Shown: one piece after another, positions 9,634 to 17,094 of the stretch
Layout: every line of letters starts with the position of its first letter
Numbering within the stretch: position 1 is the stretch's first letter
Source: Bacteroidales bacterium
GTDB lineage: Bacteria; Bacteroidota; Bacteroidia; Bacteroidales; PWNQ01
Reading direction: 5' to 3'
Assembly: GCA_021740245.1 (NCBI GenBank)
Contig: JAIPAE010000013.1
Span: 1-37,676 of the forward strand
Length of the DNA: 37,676 nucleotides
Notes under the pieces: model-generated
Seen by the model: the letters and a program-made list of their open reading frames with translations, nothing else
Told to the model about the DNA's origin: nothing
Database searches by the model: none
Program-made: the position numbers and the translations under genes

Positions 9634-9800
9634 GAAAAATCACACTTGTACTGATCGTAGTAATGGGATTAATTGCTGTTACCTCTTGCAATTCATCCGA
9701 TAAAAAAGCAGCCCGAGGCATGGTTAAAAGAATAAACCAACAGCAAAAAAATAAAAGAGACCTGCCCTTTCGGCGTGTCTTTTTTTGTTACCACAGATAA
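9623..9800 (+). pseudogene. Small lipoprotein ORF, apparently frameshifted near its start codon
   Basis: ATG at 9623, then a 1-nt shift at the A5 run 9635-9639 gives MEIKKITLVLIVVMGLIAVTSCNSSDKKAARGMVKRINQQQ...; the lipoprotein signal frame has no start codon of its own. Confidence 0.45.
9758..9787 (+). terminator. Rho-independent-type terminator after the SDR / small lipoprotein
   Basis: AGAC(C)TGCC-CTTTC-GGCG(T)GTCT followed by TTTTTTT. Confidence 0.65.
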
Positions 9801-9846
9801 TTCTTCCGTGATAATTTATTATTTTCGTATCAAAACTCACTTAATC

Positions 9847-11064
9847 ATGAAAGAAAGCATAGCAATTTTATGTGGCGGAGGACCTGCTCCTGGCATTAAT
9901 ACAGTTATCAGTAGCGTAGCTAAGACCTTTTTACGCGCCGGATACCGGGTGCTTGGAATTCACGGCGGATTTAAAGGGCTCTTTGAGGCTGACCCACGTG
10001 TTGAAGAATTCAGCTTTATCATGGCTGATCGTATACATCATCAGGGTGGCTCAGCTTTGCAAATGAGCCGGTTTAAACCACAAAATGAGGACTTCTCTGT
10101 AAAAGTGTTCGTGGAAAACAATGTGAAACTACTCGTAACCATCGGCGGTGATGATACGGCCTCTACTGCCAACCGGATATCCGAATATCTGAAAAAAAAT
10201 AATGTGGATATTAAAAATATTCATGTGCCTAAAACCATAGATAACGACCTGCCTTTACCGGAAGGAATACCAACCTTTGGGTATCAGTCAGCCAAAAATG
10301 AAGGTGTGCGAATCGCTTCCACAGTTTATGAGGATGCACGCACCTCAGGCAACTGGTTTGTGGTTACAGGAATGGGCCGGGAAGCTGGTCATCTGGCTTT
10401 TGGAATTGGTGCGGCATGCCAGTACCCTATGATCATTGTTCCGGAAATGTTTAATAAAACACGGATTACCTTTGAGAAGATCATTAATATGATCATCAGT
10501 GCTATTATAAAACGAAAACTTATTGATGTGGATTATGGCGTGGTGATGATCAGCGAAGGAGTATTCCACTTTGTTACCGATGCCGAAATTAAATCAACCG
10601 GTATAAACTTTACTTTTGATGCACATGGTCACCCGGAACTTGGCAATGTTAGTAAAGCGCATATCTTTAACTTATTGCTGCAACGGAAATTGAAGAAACT
10701 GGGATTGAAAGTAAAAAGCCGGCCTGTAGAGCTGGGTTACGAAATTCGTTCATCCGACCCAATCGCGTTCGATTTAATGTATTGCCGCCAATTGGGAATT
10801 GGAGTGAAAAAACTTTTTGATGAAGGCCACACTGGTTGCATGGTGATGACTACCCATACCGATGAAATTAAACCTCTATTCCTTAGTGAGGTAGCCGGGG
10901 ATGACGGAAAAGTCAAAACACGCCTGCTCAATATGGATTCCGATAAGGTTAAAACCATAATGAATGAAGGTATGCAATATCTGGATGAAGAGGATTATAA
11001 CGAAGCAAAACAGTATGTGGATAATCCCGAAGAATTTGATTTCAGAAAAATTTTGGATTGGTAG
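9847..11064 (+). CDS. 6-phosphofructokinase, predicted pyrophosphate-dependent type
   Basis: Start MKESIAILCGGGPAPGINTVI (ORF track begins at an upstream alternative start, 9775); 'IGGDDTAST' and 'PKTIDNDLPLPEG' motifs. Confidence 0.92.
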   Translation: MKESIAILCGGGPAPGINTVISSVAKTFLRAGYRVLGIHGGFKGLFEADPRVEEFSFIMADRIHHQGGSALQMSRFKPQNEDFSVKVFVENNVKLLVTIGGDDTASTANRISEYLKKNNVDIKNIHVPKTIDNDLPLPEGIPTFGYQSAKNEGVRIASTVYEDARTSGNWFVVTGMGREAGHLAFGIGAACQYPMIIVPEMFNKTRITFEKIINMIISAIIKRKLIDVDYGVVMISEGVFHFVTDAEIKSTGINFTFDAHGHPELGNVSKAHIFNLLLQRKLKKLGLKVKSRPVELGYEIRSSDPIAFDLMYCRQLGIGVKKLFDEGHTGCMVMTTHTDEIKPLFLSEVAGDDGKVKTRLLNMDSDKVKTIMNEGMQYLDEEDYNEAKQYVDNPEEFDFRKILDW

Positions 11065-11095
11065 CTGTGTTTTCAGGCAATGTGAAAACATAGCT
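11063..11095. other. Hairpin overlapping the pfk stop codon
   Basis: AGCTGTGTTTTCA-GGCAATG-TGAAAACATAGCT, 13-bp stem with one G-T pair; no strong T tract. Confidence 0.55.
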
Positions 11096-11134
11096 GTTCA
11101 ATTCCTTAAACTTCTTGAAGTCCCATTTTACCTC

Positions 11135-11174
11135 CTCAAACCTGTCAGCGTCGTCAGACCTGTCAGCGTTTGAG
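11135..11174. repeat. REP-like element adjacent to the RAYT stop codon
   Basis: CTCAAACCTGTCAGCGTCGTCAGACCTGTCAGCGTTTGAG: two ACCTGTCAGCG units within inverted CTCAAAC/GTTTGAG ends; ends 1 nt from the stop codon of the RAYT (TTA at 11176-11178). Confidence 0.7.
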
Positions 11175-11175
11175 T

Positions 11176-11781
11176 TTATTCCAATTCAAGCCCTCGTTCA
11201 ATTTCAATGACGTCAATATTTTCGTTGTGCATGTATTTAAAATTTGTCTTGTCCCCGAACCATTCCATAACTTGCTTGCGTTTTAATTTCGTGGGATTCT
11301 CGCCAATGCATGTCAGGTAACTGCTCCATGTATAATCTGATGGATATTGACAAAATCCGTGATGTACCGGGTTATTATGGATATATAAAACGACCTGTCT
11401 GAGGTGTTTTTCATTATGAATTCGTTTTCTTTTGAATGGGCGTTCGAAAAGCGCACCGCGGGTTTGAATTTGTTTGTTGATGGCTTTAGTGTAGGCATTG
11501 AAAAAATTTGAAAAATACTGATAGGGAGGCTTCGTATCATCAAGCCCTGACAGGTTTGCAAAACCTGTCAGGGCTTGATGATCCTTAATCCGCACCAACA
11601 AATGAAAATGATTCTTCATCAGCACCCACGCATAAGACTCGGCGATTGGAGATATATGTTTATGGTAAAGCTGAAGAAAGTATTGGTAGTTTTCTGGTCC
11701 ACAGAACAGATTGCGTCTGCCAACACCATGATTGTAGATGTGGTAGAAGTATCCGTGTTCTATGGGTTCGATTGCTTTCAT
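11176..11781 (-). mobile_element. REP-associated tyrosine transposase (RAYT; Y1/HUH, IS200-like fold)
   Basis: 'GYFYHIYNHGVGRRNLF', HUH motif 'MKNHFHLLVRIKD', 'NAYTKAINKQIQTRGALFERPFKRKRI', 'YIHNNPVHHGFCQYPSDYTWSSY'. Confidence 0.93.
11536..11582. repeat. Perfect 22-bp-arm palindrome (REP-like) inside the RAYT coding sequence
   Basis: ATCATCAAGCCCTGACAGGTTT-GCA-AAACCTGTCAGGGCTTGATGAT; encodes DHQALTGFANLSGLDD in frame on the minus strand. Confidence 0.93.
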
Positions 11782-11829
11782 TGATTGAAATGAAACCTTC
11801 CATGTTTCAGGTCGTAAATTATTCCATTA

Positions 11830-11842
11830 AAACCTGTCAGGT
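11830..11842. repeat. REP core motif upstream of the RAYT
   Basis: AAACCTGTCAGGT shares AAACCTGTCAG with the internal palindrome and the downstream REP-like element. Confidence 0.55.
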
Positions 11843-11857
11843 CTTATGCACCCATGA

Positions 11858-13273
11858 CTATTTCACGATTATTTTCCGGGACCACTGGTTGTCATGGTTT
11901 TGGATTATGATCAGGTATAATCCGGCCGGATGGCTGCTGAGGTTAAGCTGAACTTCAGGTGATAAAGCATGTTTTCGCAGGATAACTTTTCCGTTGGTAT
12001 TTAGTACATAAATAAGGTATTCCCCTTTTATCTTGTTTCTTGTATTGATGTTAATTTTTCCATCGGTTGGGTTGGGGAATAGGAGAATTTTTTCTTGATC
12101 AGTGATAGTTTCCAATCCGGTATTGAGTTGTCCGGTGTTGCATCCGAAAGTGTTGCGTTGAGTAGTGGTTCCATCGCCCAGTTGTCCGGTATAGTTGGCA
12201 CCTGTGGCACATATGACATCTGCATTACCTTTGAGGCCTGTTGCATGAAAACCAAACAAGCTGCCCTGGTAGATATATCCATCGGAGGCGGCGACATGTG
12301 TCCAGTTGTTTGCGGTTTTCACAACTTCAGGACTATTATGTTGTATGTTGTCGCCGGTTCCAAGATTCCCATATTGGTTGAAGCCCCAACCGTACAATGT
12401 GCTGTCGGATGTAATCGCCAGTCCGAATGTAGAACCGGCTGCATAGGTTTTCCATCTATGATTGCCGGCGACTATAACGGGATGACGCACTTCTATTGTA
12501 GTACCGTCACCCACTTGTCCGTTTCCGTTGAACCCCCAACCCCAAAGCGTGCTGTCGGATTTCAAAGCCAGCGAAAATTCAAAGCCGGCATCTACACTTT
12601 TCCAGTTGGTTGCGCTATCGATCTGAACAGGAACACTTTTATTCATGACCGTATTATCTCCAAGCTGTCCGTTAGCATTAAAACCAAAAGCATATAAAGT
12701 TCCGTTTGTCTTAACAGCCAGTGAATGTAAGCCTCCTGCGGTAGCCTGTTTCCAGTTGGTATCCATACCCACCTGCACAGGTGCCAGCATGTTTGCCAGG
12801 CTGTCGATACCCAGCGCACCGGCATAGTTAAAGCCCCAGCTCCACAGGGTACCGTTGGTTTTTATTGCCAAACTGTGAGCATAGCCGGCAGCTATACTTT
12901 GCCAATTGGTGTCGGCCCCGATTTGCATTGGATGATTTATATCGATCTGGTCACCTGTCCCCAGTTGACCGTTAGCATTTAATCCCCATCCCCACAACGT
13001 ACCATCATTTTTGATGGCTAAACTGTGAAATGCTCCTGCTGAAACTACTTGCCAGTTCGTATCGCTGCCTACCTGTACCGGTTCGTTATAGTTTGTGTTA
13101 TTTCCCGTACCCAGTTGCCCATTGCCATTAAAGCCCCACGACCATAGGGTGCCGTCTGAGCGTATGGCCAGGTTGAATTCAGCCCCGGAAGCTACATCAA
13201 CCCAGGTTATTTGTGAAAATATTTGGGGAGAAATTATAAATAATAAGCTTAAGATTAGAATTATCTTTTTCAT
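11858..13273 (-). CDS. Secreted RCC1-repeat protein with T9SS C-terminal sorting domain
   Basis: Signal peptide; repeated 'AxGxxHSLAIKxDGTLWGWGxNxNGQLGxG' units (~50 aa period); 'LFPNPTDGKININ...HPAGLYLIIIQNHDNQWSRKIIVK' tail. Confidence 0.93.
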   Translation of the reverse strand: MKKIILILSLLFIISPQIFSQITWVDVASGAEFNLAIRSDGTLWSWGFNGNGQLGTGNNTNYNEPVQVGSDTNWQVVSAGAFHSLAIKNDGTLWGWGLNANGQLGTGDQIDINHPMQIGADTNWQSIAAGYAHSLAIKTNGTLWSWGFNYAGALGIDSLANMLAPVQVGMDTNWKQATAGGLHSLAVKTNGTLYAFGFNANGQLGDNTVMNKSVPVQIDSATNWKSVDAGFEFSLALKSDSTLWGWGFNGNGQVGDGTTIEVRHPVIVAGNHRWKTYAAGSTFGLAITSDSTLYGWGFNQYGNLGTGDNIQHNSPEVVKTANNWTHVAASDGYIYQGSLFGFHATGLKGNADVICATGANYTGQLGDGTTTQRNTFGCNTGQLNTGLETITDQEKILLFPNPTDGKININTRNKIKGEYLIYVLNTNGKVILRKHALSPEVQLNLSSHPAGLYLIIIQNHDNQWSRKIIVK

Positions 13274-13327
13274 AAGATTATAAGGTTAGTTAATGATTAA
13301 TCGGATTATAATAAAAAATTTAATTTG

Positions 13328-14068
13328 TTAACCGTTAAAGTCACGCACGCGTTCCAGTTTCATAGCAAAAGGGACATCCTGATGATCAAAAGAATATTCT
13401 GTGGATTTACCCAGTACAATTTCATTAGAAATATCCATTCCGGATTGTTTTAAAGCTACTTTAAATTCTTCTTGAAGCTGTTGTTTGACAACCAGATTAA
13501 TACTTCCGTAGTATAGTTCAGTGATGATAAATACACGCCTGATGCTTCCGTCATATTTATCCCAGTTTTTCTTTTTCAGCTCTTCCAGGTAATCGTCTGT
13601 TCTCACACGCATCAGGTTTGACATGGTTTTGGCTATAAGGCTGCCAAATGTAAATTTGCTGATATTTTTCAGTCCAAATTTATTGTCAATTGCATTTAAT
13701 TTTGGATATCCAAGTGTTGAGGCTACACTTAGGTCTACATCAATAACGGTTTCTGCGAGATTGGCTTTTACAGGGTCTGTGTTGCGGGCATTGTCCAGGT
13801 GCTGTTGCCATTCTGCTTTGTCAATCAGGCCTGCATCCAGTATGGCATTAAAAATATGATTTGGCATACCGCGATGGTCGAATGAAGGTTTTCCAATCAA
13901 AGGGTCCCATACCAATGTGCCTAAGATAATGTTTTCGTTGGAGGCTGGGATCAATTCCAGGTCGTACTTGTTTCTGAATTTTTTAAGTTCCATAAAATTT
14001 GGGTTTGAATTGTTTACTTCCTTTAATACTTGTTTAAAAATAGTAAATTTCAATTTATTACCCAACAA
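13328..14068 (-). CDS. Protein of unknown family, no signal peptide (alternative start MELKKFRNKYDLELIPAS at ~13993)
   Basis: Intact 246-aa ORF with no family recognised with confidence. Confidence 0.75.
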   Translation of the reverse strand: MLGNKLKFTIFKQVLKEVNNSNPNFMELKKFRNKYDLELIPASNENIILGTLVWDPLIGKPSFDHRGMPNHIFNAILDAGLIDKAEWQQHLDNARNTDPVKANLAETVIDVDLSVASTLGYPKLNAIDNKFGLKNISKFTFGSLIAKTMSNLMRVRTDDYLEELKKKNWDKYDGSIRRVFIITELYYGSINLVVKQQLQEEFKVALKQSGMDISNEIVLGKSTEYSFDHQDVPFAMKLERVRDFNG

Positions 14069-14122
14069 TTACCTTTAATTTTTTTTAAAACATGACATTA
14101 TGGAACAGATTGTTTACAATTT

Positions 14123-14887
14123 TTATCTGCTCAGATAGTTTATAACAGCATTGTTGCCTTCTTCGCGGGCAAAATGTAGTGCTTTCCTTCCTTCGCAATC
14201 TTTAAGTTCTTTATCAGCACCATGTTTGATCAATAGTTTAACCAGAGGAAGGTTCCCTTTTTTTGCTGCGATCATAAGTGGCGTATTGCCATCGTCAGCC
14301 TGGTGGTTGACGTCAGCACCATAATCGATAAACAATTCACACAGTTCAGTTTTATCCCATCCGGCAGCCGTCATCATGTTGGTATATCCTTTTGCAGCTC
14401 CATCAGGGACTTCATTTTCCACTTCAGCATTGTGCTTCAGCAATATGATGACAATCTTATTTCCTCTGTTATTTTTGTTCATGCAGGCCTGATAAGTTGC
14501 TTCCCGCAGGGCTGATTTCCCGGTTTTGTCGGTTGCATTCACATCAACTCCTTTTTCAATGAGCAATTCTACAATTTGTCCGGTGGTATCTCCGTGAGCA
14601 GCCTGAATTAATGAAGTGCTACCGTCTTCTGCTGTAATGCTTGTTTTGGCTCCTTTTGCAATCAGTAGTTCTACCAATTCATTGTTTCCACGGTAACAGG
14701 CTATGTGAAGCAGGTAGCTTCCCCTGTTCATTTGATTCACATCAATACCGCTGTTGATAATTTCTTTAGCATGATCAAAGTCTTTCATGTATATAGCTTT
14801 CATAGCATCCGCAACATCTTGTCCCTGCAATAATTGGCATAAAATACAGGGCAGGAGCACTATCAGTATGTAAGTCTTGTTGTTCAT
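14123..14887 (-). CDS. Exported ankyrin-repeat protein
   Basis: Signal peptide MNNKTYILIVLLPCILCQLLQG; repeats 'GSYLLHIACYRGNNELVELLIAKGAK', 'GNTPLMIAAKKGNLPLVKLLIKHGADKEL'. Confidence 0.92.
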   Translation of the reverse strand: MNNKTYILIVLLPCILCQLLQGQDVADAMKAIYMKDFDHAKEIINSGIDVNQMNRGSYLLHIACYRGNNELVELLIAKGAKTSITAEDGSTSLIQAAHGDTTGQIVELLIEKGVDVNATDKTGKSALREATYQACMNKNNRGNKIVIILLKHNAEVENEVPDGAAKGYTNMMTAAGWDKTELCELFIDYGADVNHQADDGNTPLMIAAKKGNLPLVKLLIKHGADKELKDCEGRKALHFAREEGNNAVINYLSR

Positions 14888-14905
14888 GATAGGGATTTTT
14901 TTGAG

Positions 14906-15456
14906 TTATAAATTCAGAATATCTTCATTTAATATCAGGAACTTTCCTTTAGTGATCTCTTTTTTCGGAGGGTTTGAATTACCGCACAAAACAATAGTTC
15001 CATCAAAAGTTCCTTTCAGGGTAGGTTTTGTTGCTGTTACTTTCACAGTAAGGTCTGCGCCAAAGCTGGAAGAAACCCTGTCGGCGCACCAGGCCTCTTC
15101 ATCGCCACAACTGAATTGGATTTGCTCTGCAGGGAATGTCTTTTCTTCGACAGCATTCAGCATTAATAAAAAGTTCATGTTGTCATCATCTTCCGTAGTA
15201 CCTGTAATTTGGATATAATGATCTGTGATACTGGCGTCAATGTTAGTGAGATAGTACGATTTTTCGTCAAGCAAAAAGGTAATGTGAGATTTCCGGTTAG
15301 TTTGATATGCCCACTGGTGTCGCCGGCTTGTTTGTTTTTGGAGGCATTTTCCGGCATATTTTCCTCGTTGTTTTCTGATGTTTTATCATTGGCACATGAG
15401 GCCATAATAAATAGCAGAAGGGTAAGAAAGCTTAACCTCCGGAGTGTGTGTTTCAT
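14906..15456 (-). pseudogene. Lipoprotein gene split by an apparent 1-nt frameshift
   Basis: ORF 15175-15456 (MKHTLRRLSFLTLLLFIMASCAND...KLTGNLTLPF) and ORF 14906-15274 (LDEKSYYLTNIDASITDHYIQITG...) join if the A5 run at 15273-15277 is A6. Confidence 0.7.
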
Positions 15457-15660
15457 TGTCTTGGGTTTTAGTTAACATTAGTATTTTGATGTTAGTCTGT
15501 TCAGGTTTGAATACATAAAAATAAGACAAATTAGCCTGAAAATCAATAAGAGTTGATTATAATCAGAAAAGTGTGTTATGGGTAAAGATACACAGGAGCG
15601 TTGGCATTATGAAACAGTTATGATAAACCCCATCAAATAGTGCCTGTGCAATAATGAAAT

Positions 15661-15839
15661 GAACCGAGGCATGATCCTCCGGATGGCGGAACACACACGC
15701 GGATGATTAAATGGCGTAATGAGTAATGCGATGATGTGATGATGCGAAAGGGCGAACGAAGCGACTTAAGCGAACGAAGAGACTGAGAGAAAAAGCGAAC
15801 ACCGAACAAAATTATAAACAGATGAAAAGCAGCATAAAG
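15661..15839 (+). repeat. Dispersed repeat family 2, copy 1 (conserved ends, low-complexity interior)
   Basis: 5' end GAACCGAGGCATGATCCTCCGGATGGCGGAACACACACGCGGATGATTAAA and 3' end GAACAAAATTATAAACAGATGAAAAGCAGCATAAAG match 26446-26607 (reverse). Confidence 0.75.
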
Positions 15840-15867
15840 GATCAGCCACTAAAACCGGGTCGAACAA

Positions 15868-16280
15868 TTATTCCCGTTTTAAAAGTATGGAATTCTCTTC
15901 GGTAAATTCTGTGGGTTTGTTTTCACCACTGCCAATTCCAAACCGCATGGTATCAGGATCGGTAAACTCAATAATTCCAAACAGGCTCCTCGTGTCTTAT
16001 CTGTTTTATTGTGAATTGTTAGTAAAATTTCTATTGGTTCAACATCCATGTTTACTTTGTATGTTAAAGAACCATCCTTTCCTTCAATGGAAAAAGACTT
16101 ACCACCGATTACTTCATCCCCGATACCGATTATAGCATATCCATCATCAAGAAATTGGAAAAAACCATATGCTTTGGTTTCGTCAACCCCGACCCATTTG
16201 CCGGTAAGATTAATAGATGAATCTTGTTGCCCCAGGGCAATACAAGGAAGAAGGATCAAGACCAGAAGTATTTTTTTCAT
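15868..16280 (-). pseudogene. Small secreted protein gene with an apparent 1-nt frameshift (supplied ORF 15879-16280)
   Basis: Frame 1 MKKILLVLILLPCIALGQQ...IHNKTDK, then frame change near 15996-15999 restores DTRSLFGIIEFTDPDTMRFGIGSGENKPTEFTEENSILLKRE*. Confidence 0.7.
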
Positions 16281-16300
16281 AATAGTAAAGTTAAAATGAT

Positions 16301-17077
16301 TTAAGATTCATGAACCGGGTTTTCGTTTTTTTCAAAATATTCAAGCCTGAATTCATTTCCGTCAAATATGCCATAAGTAAATCGGTTAAACCATTCGCCC
16401 AGGTTGTAATAGGTTGCGTTTTCATTGAGTTTTATTTCCAGCGGTAAATGCCGGTGACCGAACACAAAATAGTTAAAATGTTCTTTTTGCAGAATATCTT
16501 TGGCATATCCGATAAGGTATTCTTTTTCTTCACCAAGGAATTTTTCATCATTTTTAATATTGTTTATCCGGCTTCTTTTGGAAAGATATCTGGCCAGACC
16601 AACGGCGAAGTTGGGATGCAGCCTTGCAAACAACCATTGACATAAGCGGCATGTAAATACTTTTTTGAGAAACTTATAACCATTGTCGCCTTTTCCCATG
16701 CCATCGCCATGGGCAATGTAAAATGATTTTCCATTAAACCTGGCCCGCAATGGGTGGTGGTGTATTTGCATTCCCACTTCTTGTGAAAAATAATCTTTAA
16801 CCCAAAGATCATGATTCCCAGGGAAGAAATGTACTGGAATGCCCTGATCCGTAAGGTGTGCAATCGTTCCTAAAAGCCTGACATGGCCACGCGGAACTAC
16901 ATGCTTGTATTCGAACCAAAAATCAAAAATATCTCCAAGTAAGAAAATAGCTTTGGCATCAGGAGCAACTTGTTCCATCCATTTGACAAGCTTGCGTTCA
17001 CGTGCCATGCTGCTGCTGTGATCCGGAACACCCAAATGCGCATCGGAAAGAAAATAAATGTTTTTTGATTCATTCAT
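16301..17077 (-). CDS. lpxH: UDP-2,3-diacylglucosamine diphosphatase (LpxH-like metallophosphoesterase)
   Basis: 'FLSDAHLG', 'LLGDIFDFWFEY', 'FFPGNHDLW', 'HGDGMGKGD', 'FGHRHLP'. Confidence 0.88.
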   Translation of the reverse strand: MNESKNIYFLSDAHLGVPDHSSSMARERKLVKWMEQVAPDAKAIFLLGDIFDFWFEYKHVVPRGHVRLLGTIAHLTDQGIPVHFFPGNHDLWVKDYFSQEVGMQIHHHPLRARFNGKSFYIAHGDGMGKGDNGYKFLKKVFTCRLCQWLFARLHPNFAVGLARYLSKRSRINNIKNDEKFLGEEKEYLIGYAKDILQKEHFNYFVFGHRHLPLEIKLNENATYYNLGEWFNRFTYGIFDGNEFRLEYFEKNENPVHES

Positions 17078-17094
17078 AGCTGCACAAAGATAAT

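Noticed and set aside
9775-9846. N-terminal extension of the phosphofructokinase ORF
   Set aside because: Conserved protein starts at MKESIAILCGGG (9847); the extension begins in the upstream terminator T tract
11536-11582. Palindrome inside the RAYT ORF as a transcription terminator
   Set aside because: It is internal to an intact ORF, has no T tract on either strand, and shares its core with REP motifs on both sides of the gene; REP interpretation preferred
11646-11951. Plus-strand ORF antisense to the RAYT start
   Set aside because: Shadow ORF on the opposite strand of a well-supported gene; no family signature or start context
12095-12697. 200-aa plus-strand ORF inside the RCC1-repeat gene
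   Set aside because: Antisense reading of a periodic repeat gene; composition follows the RCC1 repeat and no independent motif is seen
12100-13250. Tandem repeats at ~150-bp spacing as a CRISPR-like array
   Set aside because: Explained by protein-level RCC1 repeats in a continuous ORF; DNA repeats are diverged and there are no uniform spacers
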